This document shows, piece after piece, positions 1 to 8,448 of a stretch of 64,000 bases of DNA. Source of the stretch: Prauserella endophytica (lineage in GTDB: Bacteria > Actinomycetota > Actinomycetes > Mycobacteriales > Pseudonocardiaceae); contig NZ_SWMS01000029.1 of the NCBI RefSeq assembly GCF_005146945.1, forward strand, positions 1 to 64,000, in the 5' to 3' direction. The position numbers were made by a program, and so were the translations under genes. The first letter of the stretch is position 1. Every line of letters begins with the position of its first letter. Below the pieces are notes generated by a model. It had not been told where the DNA came from. It saw only the letters and a list, made by a program, of their open reading frames with translations, and did no database searches.

Positions 1-264
1 GGGCCTACCGCTACTCACTGCGGGCACTGTGTGCCGAGCACGGCATCCTCCAGAAGTTCATCAAGCCCCAATTGCCCCTGGCAGAACGGCAAGGTCGAGA
101 GACTGAACCGCACCCTGGCGACCGAATGGGCCTACCGCCAGGTCTTCACCAGCAACGCCGAGCGAGCCACCGCCCTTGCGCCTTGGATCGAGCACTACAA
201 CACTCAACGCCGCCACAGCGCACTCGGAGCCAAACCCCCGATCAGCCGGCTGCCACCAACCTGA
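1..264 (+). pseudogene. IS481-family transposase, 3' remnant with frameshift
   Basis: This is the C-terminal end of a DDE integrase-core transposase. Frame 3 reads AYRYSLRALCAEHGILQKFIKP up to about base 68. The protein then continues in frame 1 as CPWQNGKVERLNRTL through YNTQRRHSALGAKPP, ending at the TGA at 262-264. The switch lies in the CCCC run near 66-69, where one extra base breaks the frame. The WQNGKVERLNRT and QRRHSALG blocks are typical of the IS481 C-terminus (catalytic Glu in KVERLN). The 5' part lies outside the window, so only the break is certain. Confidence 0.85.
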
Positions 265-277
265 TGGCCGGGTACAC

Positions 278-1297
278 CTAGAGCGAGGGGTGCCTGTCCA
301 GGTCAGGACGGGTCGAGAAGCGGCGGCGGTACTCGCCAGGGCTGACCTTGTACTTGCGGGCGAACGCGCGGTGCAGGCCGGTGACGGAACCAAATCCAGA
401 TGCCGTGGCAACCTTCGAGAGCGGCGCATCGGAGTGCAGGAGCTGATCGACGGCGGACTGCAGGCGCATTCCCTCGACGAGGGCGCCTGGCGTGGTGTTC
501 ATCTCCTCGCGGATGAGGCGGGACAGGTGACGAGGACTGACGTTGACTCGCGCCGCAAGCGTCTCGACAGACAGGTCCTCGCGGAGATGTTCGGGAATCC
601 ACGAGAGCAACGCCTCGAGCCGATCGGAAACGGACCGGCGAGGACCCAGAAGCGCACTGAACTGATGCTGGCCTCCCGCGCGACGGAGGTAGACGACCAG
701 CCACTGGGCGACCTGCCTGGCGACCTCCTCGCCATGGTCCGCGGCGACCAGGGCGAGCGCGAGGTCGATGCCGGCCGAGACCCCGGCTGACGTCCACACG
801 TGTCCATCCCGAACAAACACCGCGTCCGACGCGACCTCGGCCTCGGGATGCTCGGCGGCAAGGAGATCGGCGGTCGACCAGTGAGTGGTAGCCGAGCGCC
901 CATCGAGGAGCCCCGCTGCGGCGAGCATGTGCGCGCCCGTGCAGACGGAGACGACGCGGCGCGGCACGCCGGCGAAAGTCCGCAGCCACGTCACGAGACC
1001 GTGATCGATCAGCGGATAGCGGTCGCCATCGTCCTGGAGGCCCCCGGGAACCACCAGCGTGTCGACATCGGCGCCAAGATCGTCCCATGTCCGCTCAGCC
1101 AATAGCGTCATTCCACCTGATGTCCGAACGGCTCCACGTTCGGCCGCGGCGATGACCACCTCGTACTGGGCGCTTCCCCTGGTCCGGGATGCGGTGCTGA
1201 AGACCTGCATGGGGCCGGCGACATCGAGCACCTCGACGCCATCGAAGACGGCTATCGCGACTACCCGCCGCGAGGGCGGCGAGGCGAGCTCATTCAT
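278..1297 (-). CDS. GlxA-type AraC-family transcriptional regulator with DJ-1/PfpI domain
   Basis: A 339-residue regulator. Residues about 10-180 form a DJ-1/PfpI (class I amidotransferase-like) sensor domain with the elbow VCTGAHMLAAAGLL. Residues about 225-325 form the double helix-turn-helix AraC DNA-binding domain (LAARVNVSPRHLSRLIRE and VATASGFGSVTGLHRAF). The ATG at 1297 starts MNELASPPSRRVVAIAVFDG, which fits the family's usual start. A GTG at 1339 would add 14 residues and has an AGGA upstream, so the start is not settled. It is divergent from the HD-domain gene across a 21-bp inverted repeat and probably controls that gene and itself. The ligand is unknown. Confidence 0.9.
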   Translation of the reverse strand: MNELASPPSRRVVAIAVFDGVEVLDVAGPMQVFSTASRTRGSAQYEVVIAAAERGAVRTSGGMTLLAERTWDDLGADVDTLVVPGGLQDDGDRYPLIDHGLVTWLRTFAGVPRRVVSVCTGAHMLAAAGLLDGRSATTHWSTADLLAAEHPEAEVASDAVFVRDGHVWTSAGVSAGIDLALALVAADHGEEVARQVAQWLVVYLRRAGGQHQFSALLGPRRSVSDRLEALLSWIPEHLREDLSVETLAARVNVSPRHLSRLIREEMNTTPGALVEGMRLQSAVDQLLHSDAPLSKVATASGFGSVTGLHRAFARKYKVSPGEYRRRFSTRPDLDRHPSL

Positions 1298-1356
1298 GGC
1301 ACGTCCGATCTCACGTGGCCGGTGACGTGGTTCGTCCACGGCGGCATGTCCTGATA

Positions 1357-1377
1357 TGCAATGAGTATGTCATTGCA
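1357..1377. promoter_or_regulatory. Inverted repeat operator between AraC-type regulator and HD gene
   Basis: Perfect 8-bp arms TGCAATGA (1357-1364) and TCATTGCA (1370-1377) are separated by 5 bp. They lie in the divergent intergenic region 52 bp before the HD gene. The position suits the operator of the GlxA-type regulator; binding is inferred. Confidence 0.55.
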
Positions 1378-1428
1378 GACATGGTTCTGGGCGGGTGACG
1401 ATCGGTCTAGCCTCAGAAAGGAGCCGAC

Positions 1429-2007
1429 ATGGCGCCCACGATCCCCGATACACCCACCGCACAGGCAGCCGCTGGCTTCGCGCACGAAGCGGCGCCTCCT
1501 TTCCTGCTGAACCACAGCTATCGCACGTACCTCTTCGGCGTAGCCCTCGTGACCAAAGACGTCGACCACGAGGCAGCCTTCATCGCGGCAATGATCCACG
1601 ACCTCGGACTGACGGACGCCCACCGCGGCGACACGGACTTCGCCGAGGTCGGCGCCGCGCTGGCTGCCACGTTCCTGCAACAGCGAGGATGGGACAGGGA
1701 CCGGATCCGGCTCGTCGAGAAGGCCATCCTTCGCCACACCGAACTCATTCCGGACGGCAACCCCACCGCGCGGGTTGTCCAACTCGGCGCACAGATCGAC
1801 GTCGCCGGACGCGGCATGGAGGAACTCGACGAGGCCGCGCTCATCGGCATCCTGCGGACCTATCCCAGGCTTGACTTCGCCGCCCGGATGCGTCACAGCT
1901 TCCTCGAAGAAGCCAAACGCCAACCGAAAGGGTCCTTCGCGAAGCTTGAGCGGACCGTCCAGCTCTCCGAACGCTTCACCGCCAATCCCATCGACCATCT
2001 CGGCTGA
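1429..2007 (+). CDS. HD-domain metal-dependent phosphohydrolase (cyanamide hydratase-like)
   Basis: A 192-residue single-domain HD protein. The metal site is visible as His in LNHSYRTYLFG (about residue 29), the HD pair in AAMIHDLGLTD (about 57), His in KAILRHTE and Asp in GAQIDVAG. This layout, with an HSxR motif before the HD pair, matches the small HD hydrolases annotated as cyanamide hydratase-like. The start has a clear AAAGGAG six bases upstream. The gene stands alone, divergent from the GlxA-type regulator that probably controls it. The substrate cannot be read from the sequence; nitrile-like or nucleotide substrates are both possible. Confidence 0.85.
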   Translation: MAPTIPDTPTAQAAAGFAHEAAPPFLLNHSYRTYLFGVALVTKDVDHEAAFIAAMIHDLGLTDAHRGDTDFAEVGAALAATFLQQRGWDRDRIRLVEKAILRHTELIPDGNPTARVVQLGAQIDVAGRGMEELDEAALIGILRTYPRLDFAARMRHSFLEEAKRQPKGSFAKLERTVQLSERFTANPIDHLG

Positions 2008-2039
2008 CCGGCAGCGCAAATCCGCGTGCTGGGGAGCGT

Positions 2040-2440
2040 CAGTTTTCGGTGTAACTGGTCGGTGTTCAGTTGCTGGTTGGGGGACGATGCGTCCGGGGGA
2101 GGTGATGGCGAAGGCGTTCAATGCCGGCTTCCAGCGCATCGCCCACCTAGCCCGGCCGGTGGGGTTGAGGGAGCGGGTGACGAGGTAGAGGTACTTCAAT
2201 GCGGCTTGTTCGGTCGGGAGTGCCCGCGTGCCTTGATGGCCCGCCGGTAGCGGGCGTTGAGGCTCTCGATCGCGTTCGTCGTGCAGATCACCCGCCGGAT
2301 CTCGACGTCGTAGTCGAGGAACGGCACGAACTCCCACCAGGCATTTCGCCACAGGCGCACAATCGCAGGGTATTGCTGGCCCCAGACCTCGGCGAACTCG
2401 GCGAACCTCTCGGTTGCGGTGGTCTCACTGCGGTGCGGAC
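2040..2440 (-). pseudogene. IS256-family transposase, 3' remnant with frameshift
   Basis: The minus strand reads RFAEFAEVWGQQYPAIVRLW, then CTTNAIESLNARYRRAIKARGH, the IS256 C-terminal signature. After KARGH one T is missing near 2218-2222, and the frame runs to a stop. The correct continuation, PTEQAALKYLYLVTRSLNPT, is in the next frame. Everything upstream of the RFAEFAEVW block is gone and the sequence runs directly into the broken cyclase gene at about 2440. The insertion was probably followed by a deletion. Confidence 0.85.
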
Positions 2441-2443
2441 ATC

Positions 2444-3100
2444 ATGGCGGGAATCGAGGACCACCTGCCGGAGACGCGGGTGACGGACGACGCCGTCTAC
2501 ATGCCGTCGCAGTCCTCGACCCAGTGGGACGCGCTGTGCCATGTCTTCCACGACGGGTACTTCTACAACGGCCGCGGCCCGGAAACGGTGACCAGCCTGC
2601 GGCGCGCAGTTCAACAGCATCACGAAGGGCAAGGACCGTGCCGTCGGCCGGGGCGTGCTGCTCGACCTGGCCCGGCACCTCGGCCGCGTGCCCTGGCTCG
2701 AGCCAGGGCACGCCATCCAGGACGACGATCTTGTGGAGTGCGCACTGCGACAAGGAGTCGAGGCGGGGGAGGGAGACATCGTCCTGGTGCGCACCGGTCA
2801 GATCAGGCAGTGCCGCAGCCAGGGCAGCTGGGGCGACTACGCCGGCGGCGGCCCGGCTCCGGCCTCGGCCTCAACGCCGCCCACTTCCTGTGCGAGCGCC
2901 GCGTCGCCGCCGTCGCCACCGATACCTGGGGCATGGAGGCGAAGCAGTACGAGACCCCGGATGTGCTCGGCCCGCTGCGCATCGTTCTGCTGGTGAACGC
3001 GGGCGTACTGATCGGAGAGATGTGGGACATGGAACAACTCGCTGACGACTGCGCCGACGACGGCACGTACGAGTTCTTCGTGACGGCGCCGCCACTAGTG
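2444..3100 (+). pseudogene. Cyclase-family (kynurenine formamidase-like) hydrolase, truncated and frameshifted
   Basis: The reading starts in frame 2 (MAGIEDHLPE ... STQWDALCHVFHDGYFYNG). It shifts to frame 3 near 2600 (GAQFNSITKGKDRAVGRGVLLDLA ... VLVRTGQ). It returns to frame 2 near 2855 (GLGLNAAHFLCERRVAAVATDTWGMEA ... EFFVTAPPL). The W-D-x-x-x-H block and the C-terminal GMEA block identify the putative cyclase/formamidase family, where the His ligands bind zinc. About 80 N-terminal residues are absent; the homology starts where the IS256 remnant ends. The gene cannot make a working enzyme unless the two frameshifts are sequencing errors. Confidence 0.8.
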
Positions 3101-3437
3101 CCATCGGGGCCACCACCAGGCGCCCTTGCCGACCAGGGCCAGCACTGCGGGCACTGATGCTGTCGGGACGACCCTTCACTGGTCGCGAGCAGCCTGTCGG
3201 TCGCCGCCTCGGGGCTCGTGTCGGCGTCGGCCGGAGGAGATCCTGCCGTACGCAGTTCGTCACCCGGCATGCGCTCGCAGGCGAGGCCGGCGGGTCCGTC
3301 GCCGTCGACGAGTGACGACGAGGCCGGCGCTTCGGGCCGATGTTCAACGGGATGGTGGCGTTACGCGGCCTGCTGCGCCTGCATGGCTTCGTCGCCACCG
3401 TGGTTTCCTGTGCTTCTTGATCGATATGTTGCCGGGA
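3101..3437. other. Intergenic stretch, nothing recognised
   Basis: No frame on either strand gives a recognisable protein, and I see no clear hairpin with a T tract. The stretch separates the broken cyclase from the small metS-like gene and is probably degraded sequence. Confidence 0.5.
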
Positions 3438-3554
3438 TCAGTCCTCCGGACGCGAATCGTCGGGATGCCGCCGCAGGTGCGCGAGGCACAGGGCCAAACC
3501 TCCCCAGATCAACCCGGCGAACACGGTGAGCATGACGATGGCTTCGGTGGACAT
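3438..3554 (-). CDS. metS: MetS-like small subunit of methionine/alanine importer
   Basis: A 38-residue single-span membrane protein beginning MSTEAIVMLTVFAGLIW. A hydrophobic helix spans about residues 5-25, followed by a basic HLRRHPDD tail. The MSTxAIVM start and LRRHPD tail are the hallmark of the small subunit that accompanies MetP-type NSS carriers in actinobacteria. In Corynebacterium glutamicum MetPS, the small subunit is needed for methionine and alanine uptake. The ATG abuts the stop of the upstream carrier (TGAATG), so translation is probably coupled. It is far shorter than usual gene-calling cutoffs. Confidence 0.85.
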   Translation of the reverse strand: MSTEAIVMLTVFAGLIWGGLALCLAHLRRHPDDSRPED

Positions 3555-5066
3555 TCAGAGCGTTCCTTCCCGGTCACGGACATCGGCGGACCCGCGAAAT
3601 GATCGCCGGGCGAGGACGACGCTGAACACGATCACACCGACGACGACCGCCCAGCCCGCTGTTATCAGGAATGGGACTGGATAGCCACCGTAGGGGTCAC
3701 TGAGCTCCGAGCGCAAGCTCTGGACCAACATCATGCCGAGGGCGATCGGAGTGATGACACCGAGCGCCAGCCGCCACCAGCGTCCGAGGGTGATCGACGA
3801 TGTTCTGTTGACGTGGTCCTGAAGCATGGGCAGCTTCCGGGACCCCGCCACGACGATCACCAGGACGAGTGCGGAGAGCACGATGCCGTAATGCGACATG
3901 AAATGGTCGACGACGTCCAGCAGGTGCAGCCCGTGTGTCGTCGGGAACAGCAGCAGGGATACGGCGGCGATGCTGCCGCCGACGCTGGCCACGGCGACCG
4001 TCCTGCTGCTTCCGGTCCGCTCCTGAACGGCGGCGATGGGCACCTGGATAATGCTGATGAGCGAGGTTATCCCAGCCATGGCGAGACAACCGAAGAACAG
4101 TACGCCGAAGATCGTCGCCCCGCCCGGCATCTCGGAGATGACCTGTGGAAAGGCGATGAATGCCAGGCCGATACCGTCGGTGACGACCTCGTCTACACCG
4201 CTACCGGCGGACAGTGCCATGAATCCGATCACGGAGAAGACACCGATCCCCGCCAGAATCTCGAATGAGCTGTTGGCGAATCCCGCGGCGAGGGCCGGGC
4301 CGGTCAGATCGGCCCGGCGACGCAGGTATGAGGCGTACGTGGACATGATGCCCATGCCGATTGAAAGAGAGAAGAAGACCTGTCCATACGCGGCCATCCA
4401 GACGCTGCCGTCGGCCATCGCGGACCAGTCGGGAGTGAACAGCGCGTCCAGCCCCTCGGCGGCTCCGGGCAAGAACAGCGCACGGAGCACGAGGAGGCCG
4501 AAGACGACGAACAACGCCGGCAACAGAATCCGGTTCAGCCTCTCGACACCTCGCCGGATGCCGAAGGCGAGCACGCCGAGTGTGACGATCCACACCCCCA
4601 ACAGCGGCCAGGCGACACTGCCCACCGGCGACAGAGAGATCCCTGGCTCTTCAGCGGTGCGCAGGTGTTCGTCGAAGAAGAACGAGTTGGGGTCATCGCC
4701 CCACCGTTGGTCGAAGGAGAGCCAGGTGTACCTGACCGCCCAGGCGACGAGCACGGCGTAGTAGGCCCCGACCACGACACAGAGCAGAGCCTGCCACCAG
4801 CCTATCGTCTCGGCGCGGCGGGACAGCCGGCCCAGCGCGGCCGGTGCCGAGCCGCGGAACCGGTGGCCGATCGCGTATTTCATGACCAGGAGCGGGAGTC
4901 CGGTTGTGAACAACGCCACCAAGTACGGCACGAGGAAGGCGCCCCCGCCGTTTTCGTAGGCCATGTAAGGAAATCGCCAGATGTTCCCGAGCCCCACCGC
5001 CGAGCCGATTGCGGCCAGCATGAAGCCAGTGCGGCCACTCCATTGTTCCCGCTGTTCTCCAGGCAC
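3555..5066 (-). CDS. Sodium-dependent amino-acid transporter, NSS/SNF family
   Basis: A 503-residue carrier of the neurotransmitter:sodium symporter family with the LeuT fold and about 11-12 membrane spans. The N-terminal signature SAVGLGNIWRFPYMAYENGGGAF supplies the unwound TM1 that binds Na+ and substrate. The next gene is a MetS small subunit, which points to methionine or alanine-type substrates as in MetPS. The GTG start has AAGGGA upstream. It lies 47 bp after the hydratase gene and is probably the distal part of the 9171-3438 operon. Whether it imports the compound that this operon degrades is inferred from position. Confidence 0.92.
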   Translation of the reverse strand: MPGEQREQWSGRTGFMLAAIGSAVGLGNIWRFPYMAYENGGGAFLVPYLVALFTTGLPLLVMKYAIGHRFRGSAPAALGRLSRRAETIGWWQALLCVVVGAYYAVLVAWAVRYTWLSFDQRWGDDPNSFFFDEHLRTAEEPGISLSPVGSVAWPLLGVWIVTLGVLAFGIRRGVERLNRILLPALFVVFGLLVLRALFLPGAAEGLDALFTPDWSAMADGSVWMAAYGQVFFSLSIGMGIMSTYASYLRRRADLTGPALAAGFANSSFEILAGIGVFSVIGFMALSAGSGVDEVVTDGIGLAFIAFPQVISEMPGGATIFGVLFFGCLAMAGITSLISIIQVPIAAVQERTGSSRTVAVASVGGSIAAVSLLLFPTTHGLHLLDVVDHFMSHYGIVLSALVLVIVVAGSRKLPMLQDHVNRTSSITLGRWWRLALGVITPIALGMMLVQSLRSELSDPYGGYPVPFLITAGWAVVVGVIVFSVVLARRSFRGSADVRDREGTL

Positions 5067-5113
5067 CTCGCGATTCCCTTCTGCCGGTCAGGTAGGGCCG
5101 GTGACGAGCGTGT

Positions 5114-5899
5114 CTACTCGGAAAGGACTGCTGTCACGCTGCCGAATCCGTTGGTGGCGGCGACGACACAGTCACCGGCCGCGATAGGAACTGTTCTGGT
5201 CATCGATCCCGACAGCACGATGTGTCCCGGTTCTAATGCGATGCCCATGGGCGCCAGTGTGTTGGCCAACCACGCGAGCGCGTTCAAAGGTGAACCCAGT
5301 ACCGCCGCGCCGGCGCCGGTCTCGGCGACGGCTCCGTTGACGGTGAGCACGCATCCAGCCAGCCGCAGGTCGGCATCGTCCAGCCGGACCGGGGTGCTGC
5401 CAAGAACGAACCCGCCGGATGACGCGTTGTCGGCGATGGTGTCGACAATGGTGATCCGCCAGTCGGCGATCCGCGAGTCGACGATCTCCAGAGCCGGCAA
5501 GACGAACTCCACCGCGCGAGCGGCGTCGGCGACGGTGACGTGCGGACCGCGTAACGGAGCCTTCAGGACGAACGCCAGCTCTGGCTCGACACGGGGTTGG
5601 AGGAACGCGGCCGAGGGGATCGGCTCGTGCTCCGGGTGGATCATCCGGGAGGTGAGATGGCCGTAGTCGGGTTCGGCGACCCGCATCTGCCGCCGGATCG
5701 CAGCCGAAACCAGGCCCACCTTGTGTCCGACGACCACCTCGCCCCGCTGCGTCCAGGCGCGGACTTGTTCCAGCTGCATCCGGTAGGCATCGGAGACCGT
5801 GGCATGCGGATACGTGTCGCTCAACGGGTCGATGGGTTTCCCGGTCTGGTATGCCGTGAGCAGCGAAGCGGCGGCGCTGCGAATCGAATCGGGCGTCAT
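5114..5899 (-). CDS. 2-oxopent-4-enoate hydratase / 4-oxalocrotonate decarboxylase family
   Basis: A 261-residue member of the fumarylacetoacetase-like hydratase/decarboxylase family (MhpD, DmpE, DmpH, HsaE). Key blocks are GHKVGL near residue 58, VEPELAFVL with the metal-binding Glu residues near 105, and LPALEIVDSR near 135. Followed by an aldolase and an acylating aldehyde dehydrogenase, the expected reaction is hydration of 2-oxopent-4-enoate to 4-hydroxy-2-oxovalerate, though decarboxylases of the same fold are hard to tell apart. The ATG overlaps the stop of the aldolase gene by four bases (ATGA), so the genes are translationally coupled. Confidence 0.88.
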   Translation of the reverse strand: MTPDSIRSAAASLLTAYQTGKPIDPLSDTYPHATVSDAYRMQLEQVRAWTQRGEVVVGHKVGLVSAAIRRQMRVAEPDYGHLTSRMIHPEHEPIPSAAFLQPRVEPELAFVLKAPLRGPHVTVADAARAVEFVLPALEIVDSRIADWRITIVDTIADNASSGGFVLGSTPVRLDDADLRLAGCVLTVNGAVAETGAGAAVLGSPLNALAWLANTLAPMGIALEPGHIVLSGSMTRTVPIAAGDCVVAATNGFGSVTAVLSE

Positions 5900-6906
5900 G
5901 GCCGGCCGATCGTGCCAGCCAGCTCGGCGGCCACGCTGACGATCATGTCCTCCTGGCCGCCGATGACTCCCCGCCGGCCGAGCTCGACGAGAATGTCCCG
6001 AACCGGGACGTTGTACGTCGTGGCCGCACGCTTCGCCGGATGGAAGAACGTCGAGTACAGGCCTGCGTAGCCGAGAAGCAGCGCGGTCTCGTCAATCACC
6101 TGCGGCTCGGTCATCATCGGCGCCATGACCCGTTCCGCCACATCGATGAGGGCGAAGATGTCGACTCCGGGGTCGTGACCGGCGCGTTCCAGCGCCGCCG
6201 CGAGTACCTCGGTTGGGGCGTTTCCGGCGCTTGCGCCAAGGCCACGCAGCGAACCGTCGAGATAACGCGCGCCATGTTCCATCGACGCCAGCGCGTTGGC
6301 GACTCCGACGCCGAGGTTGTTGTGAGCGTGGAATCCGATGTCCGCCTCGACGGCACCGCGTAGTGCGCTCACCCGAGCGGCGGCGCCGGATGGGACCAGC
6401 GCTCCCGCCGAGTCGACCACGTAGATCACCTGGGCCCCGTACGAATCCAGCTTCGCCGCCTGTTGGGCCAGCGCGGCCGGCTCCAGTTTGTGGCTCATCA
6501 TCAAGAAGGACATGACGTGCATGCCGCGTTCGCGGGCGTACCGGATGGGCTGCTCGGCGCAGTCCGCCTCGGTGCAGTGCACCGCGACCCGCACCGTCGT
6601 GGCGCCGGCCTGATGGACGGCGTCCAGCACACCTAATGTGGAGATGCCCGGCACGTAGAGCACGGCGATCCGAGCGTCTCGCACCGCGCTTGCCGCCGCG
6701 CTGACGTACTCCTCGTCAGTGGCCGCCGCGAATCCGTACTGGACCGATGAGGCCCCGATCCCGATGCCATGCGCCACCTCGATCACCTGGATGCCGGCCG
6801 CGTCCAGCCCTCGAGCCACGGCGGCGACCTGTTCGGTCGTGAACTGGTGCGAGACGCTGCTCATGCCGTCGCGCAGGCTCGTGTCGACTATGGTGACGGG
6901 CTTCAT
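5896..6906 (-). CDS. 4-hydroxy-2-oxovalerate aldolase
   Basis: A 336-residue DmpG/MhpE/HsaF-type aldolase that cleaves 4-hydroxy-2-oxoacids to pyruvate and an aldehyde. The N-terminus [16 protein letters not shown] carries the RDG motif of the HMGL-like TIM barrel. [22 protein letters not shown] supplies the metal-binding HAHN. The C-terminal communication domain ends with [14 protein letters not shown]. It overlaps the dehydrogenase upstream by ATGA, as usual for this channelling complex. The length matches the family (about 340). Confidence 0.95.
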   Translation of the reverse strand: MKPVTIVDTSLRDGMSSVSHQFTTEQVAAVARGLDAAGIQVIEVAHGIGIGASSVQYGFAAATDEEYVSAAASAVRDARIAVLYVPGISTLGVLDAVHQAGATTVRVAVHCTEADCAEQPIRYARERGMHVMSFLMMSHKLEPAALAQQAAKLDSYGAQVIYVVDSAGALVPSGAAARVSALRGAVEADIGFHAHNNLGVGVANALASMEHGARYLDGSLRGLGASAGNAPTEVLAAALERAGHDPGVDIFALIDVAERVMAPMMTEPQVIDETALLLGYAGLYSTFFHPAKRAATTYNVPVRDILVELGRRGVIGGQEDMIVSVAAELAGTIGRP

Positions 6907-7784
6907 CGGATGTCCTTTCCAGACAGGCGGTAGGCGGCGATCCGTTCCCCGACCGCAGTCGCGGCGGCGGTGATGATGTCGAGGTTTCCGGCGTAGGGCG
7001 GCAGGAAGTCACCTGCCCCTTCGACGTCCAGCATCACTGTCACGAGGTCGGAGTCGATGACGAGGAGGCGCAGCTGGTACCCCGGCACGTAGTTCTGGAC
7101 TCTGGCCACCATCGCGCGGACGGCCGTCTCGATCTGCTTGTCGTCGCGGTGGCGGATTCGTGCGTAGATGGTGTCTCGCATCGCCATCGGCGGTTCGGAC
7201 GGATTGATGACCGAGATCGCCTTCGCGTTGTCGACTCCGGCCACGATGGTGAGTGCGCGGCCGGTTTTCTCGCTGAACTCGCTCAGGTTCTGCCGCGTTC
7301 CGGGTCCGGCCGTGGCGCTCGCGATCGTGGCCACGATCTCGCCGTAGGAGACGTCGGCTACCTCGTTGATCGCGTGCAGGATGGGAATGGTCGCCTGGCC
7401 GGCGCAGCTGATCATGTTCAGGTTGGCGGAGCTGAGGTGTTGGTCGAGATTGACTGCCGGGACGACGTGGGGCCCGACCGCTGCGGGCGTGAGGTCAATG
7501 GCGGTGATGCCGGCGGTGGCATAGTGCGGAGCCGCCGCGGCGTGGACTTGTGCTGAGGTGGCCTCGAAGACGAGCGCGGGCGGCTCGGGTCGACTCAGCA
7601 GCCACCCGATCCCCTCGGCCGATACCTCTACGCCGAGGTCGGCGGCCCGCTTGAGTCCAGGGCTATCGGGGTCGATACCGACCATGTAACGGGGGTAGAC
7701 GTTGTCGGCCCGGTTGAGCTTGTACAGCAGGTCCGTGCCGATATTGCCTGAGCCGACGATCGCCGCCGGTACCCGTAACGCCAC
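6903..7784 (-). CDS. Acetaldehyde dehydrogenase (acylating)
   Basis: A 293-residue DmpF/MhpF/HsaG-type enzyme that oxidises the aldehyde released by the aldolase to its acyl-CoA with NAD+. The Rossmann motif [12 protein letters not shown] lies at residues 9-20. The catalytic Cys is in [14 protein letters not shown] near residue 128. The GTG start follows GAAGGAGA. This gene, the aldolase and the hydratase form the classic lower meta-cleavage trio. No ring-cleavage dioxygenase or semialdehyde-processing gene is nearby, so the pathway's upper part is elsewhere or lost. Confidence 0.95.
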   Translation of the reverse strand: MALRVPAAIVGSGNIGTDLLYKLNRADNVYPRYMVGIDPDSPGLKRAADLGVEVSAEGIGWLLSRPEPPALVFEATSAQVHAAAAPHYATAGITAIDLTPAAVGPHVVPAVNLDQHLSSANLNMISCAGQATIPILHAINEVADVSYGEIVATIASATAGPGTRQNLSEFSEKTGRALTIVAGVDNAKAISVINPSEPPMAMRDTIYARIRHRDDKQIETAVRAMVARVQNYVPGYQLRLLVIDSDLVTVMLDVEGAGDFLPPYAGNLDIITAAATAVGERIAAYRLSGKDIR

Positions 7785-7850
7785 GCTCTGTCTCCTTCGT
7801 GTTGGATGGTTTGATCGCCGGAAAGCGGGCCGGTCTGGATCGTCGAGGGG

Positions 7851-8318
7851 TCAGCCGGCTTTGACGACGAGTTCCACTTCGACTGGCGCGTCAAGGGGAA
7901 GCGCTGTCACGCCGACCGCCGACCTGGCGTGCTCGCCTGCTGAGCCGAAGACGTGACGCAGCAGCTCTGAGACGCTGTCGCCTACCGCTGGCTGTTCGGT
8001 GAAGTCCGGAGTGCAGGCGACGAACACGAGAACCTTGACGACCCGCGACACTCGGGAGAGATCGCCGAGCTGGGCCCGTAGCGCCGCCAGTGCGTTGAGT
8101 CCGCACTGGCGGGCGCATTCGCGGGCTTGCGCTGTGGTGACTGCTGCACCGACCTTCCCGGTGGCGAGCAGCGCGCCGTCTCGGAGCGGGACTTGCCCAG
8201 ACGTGTGGACGAGTCCACCGGCAGCGACAGCGGGCCGGTACGCCCCAGCGGGGCTGACAGGTTCAGGAACGGCCAGGCCGAGGTCGGCGAGCCGTTCTTC
8301 AGGAGTTGCCGGCGGCAT
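7851..8318 (-). CDS. RidA/YjgF-family enamine/imine deaminase
   Basis: A 155-residue RidA-fold protein. VSPAGAYRPAVAAGGLVHTSGQVPLRDG is the typical first half, and FGSAGEHARSAVGVTALPLDAPVEVELV the conserved end with the substrate-binding Arg (HARSAVGV). Such proteins hydrolyse reactive imines or enamines, and some subfamilies deaminate pathway intermediates such as 2-aminomuconate. The ATG at 8318 has GGAGGGAAG upstream; an earlier GTG at 8363 lacks this. It lies between a racemase-like gene and the meta-cleavage trio, which suggests that the substrate carries nitrogen. The exact reaction is unknown. Confidence 0.9.
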   Translation of the reverse strand: MPPATPEERLADLGLAVPEPVSPAGAYRPAVAAGGLVHTSGQVPLRDGALLATGKVGAAVTTAQARECARQCGLNALAALRAQLGDLSRVSRVVKVLVFVACTPDFTEQPAVGDSVSELLRHVFGSAGEHARSAVGVTALPLDAPVEVELVVKAG

Positions 8319-8448
8319 GGTCTCTTCCCTCCGGTAGGCATGGCTGACGGACGTGGCCGCCACGTCCGTGGCATCGCCGCGCCCATCGGTGAGTACTGGC
8401 CGGCTATCGAGATCTGTGCGGTGCCGGCCCAGGTCGGATGGTGTGAGT

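Noticed and set aside
7851-8318. Naming the RidA protein 2-aminomuconate deaminase
   Set aside because: The sequence looks like the common actinobacterial RidA subgroup and not the NbaF/AmnD type; kept as a hypothesis only.
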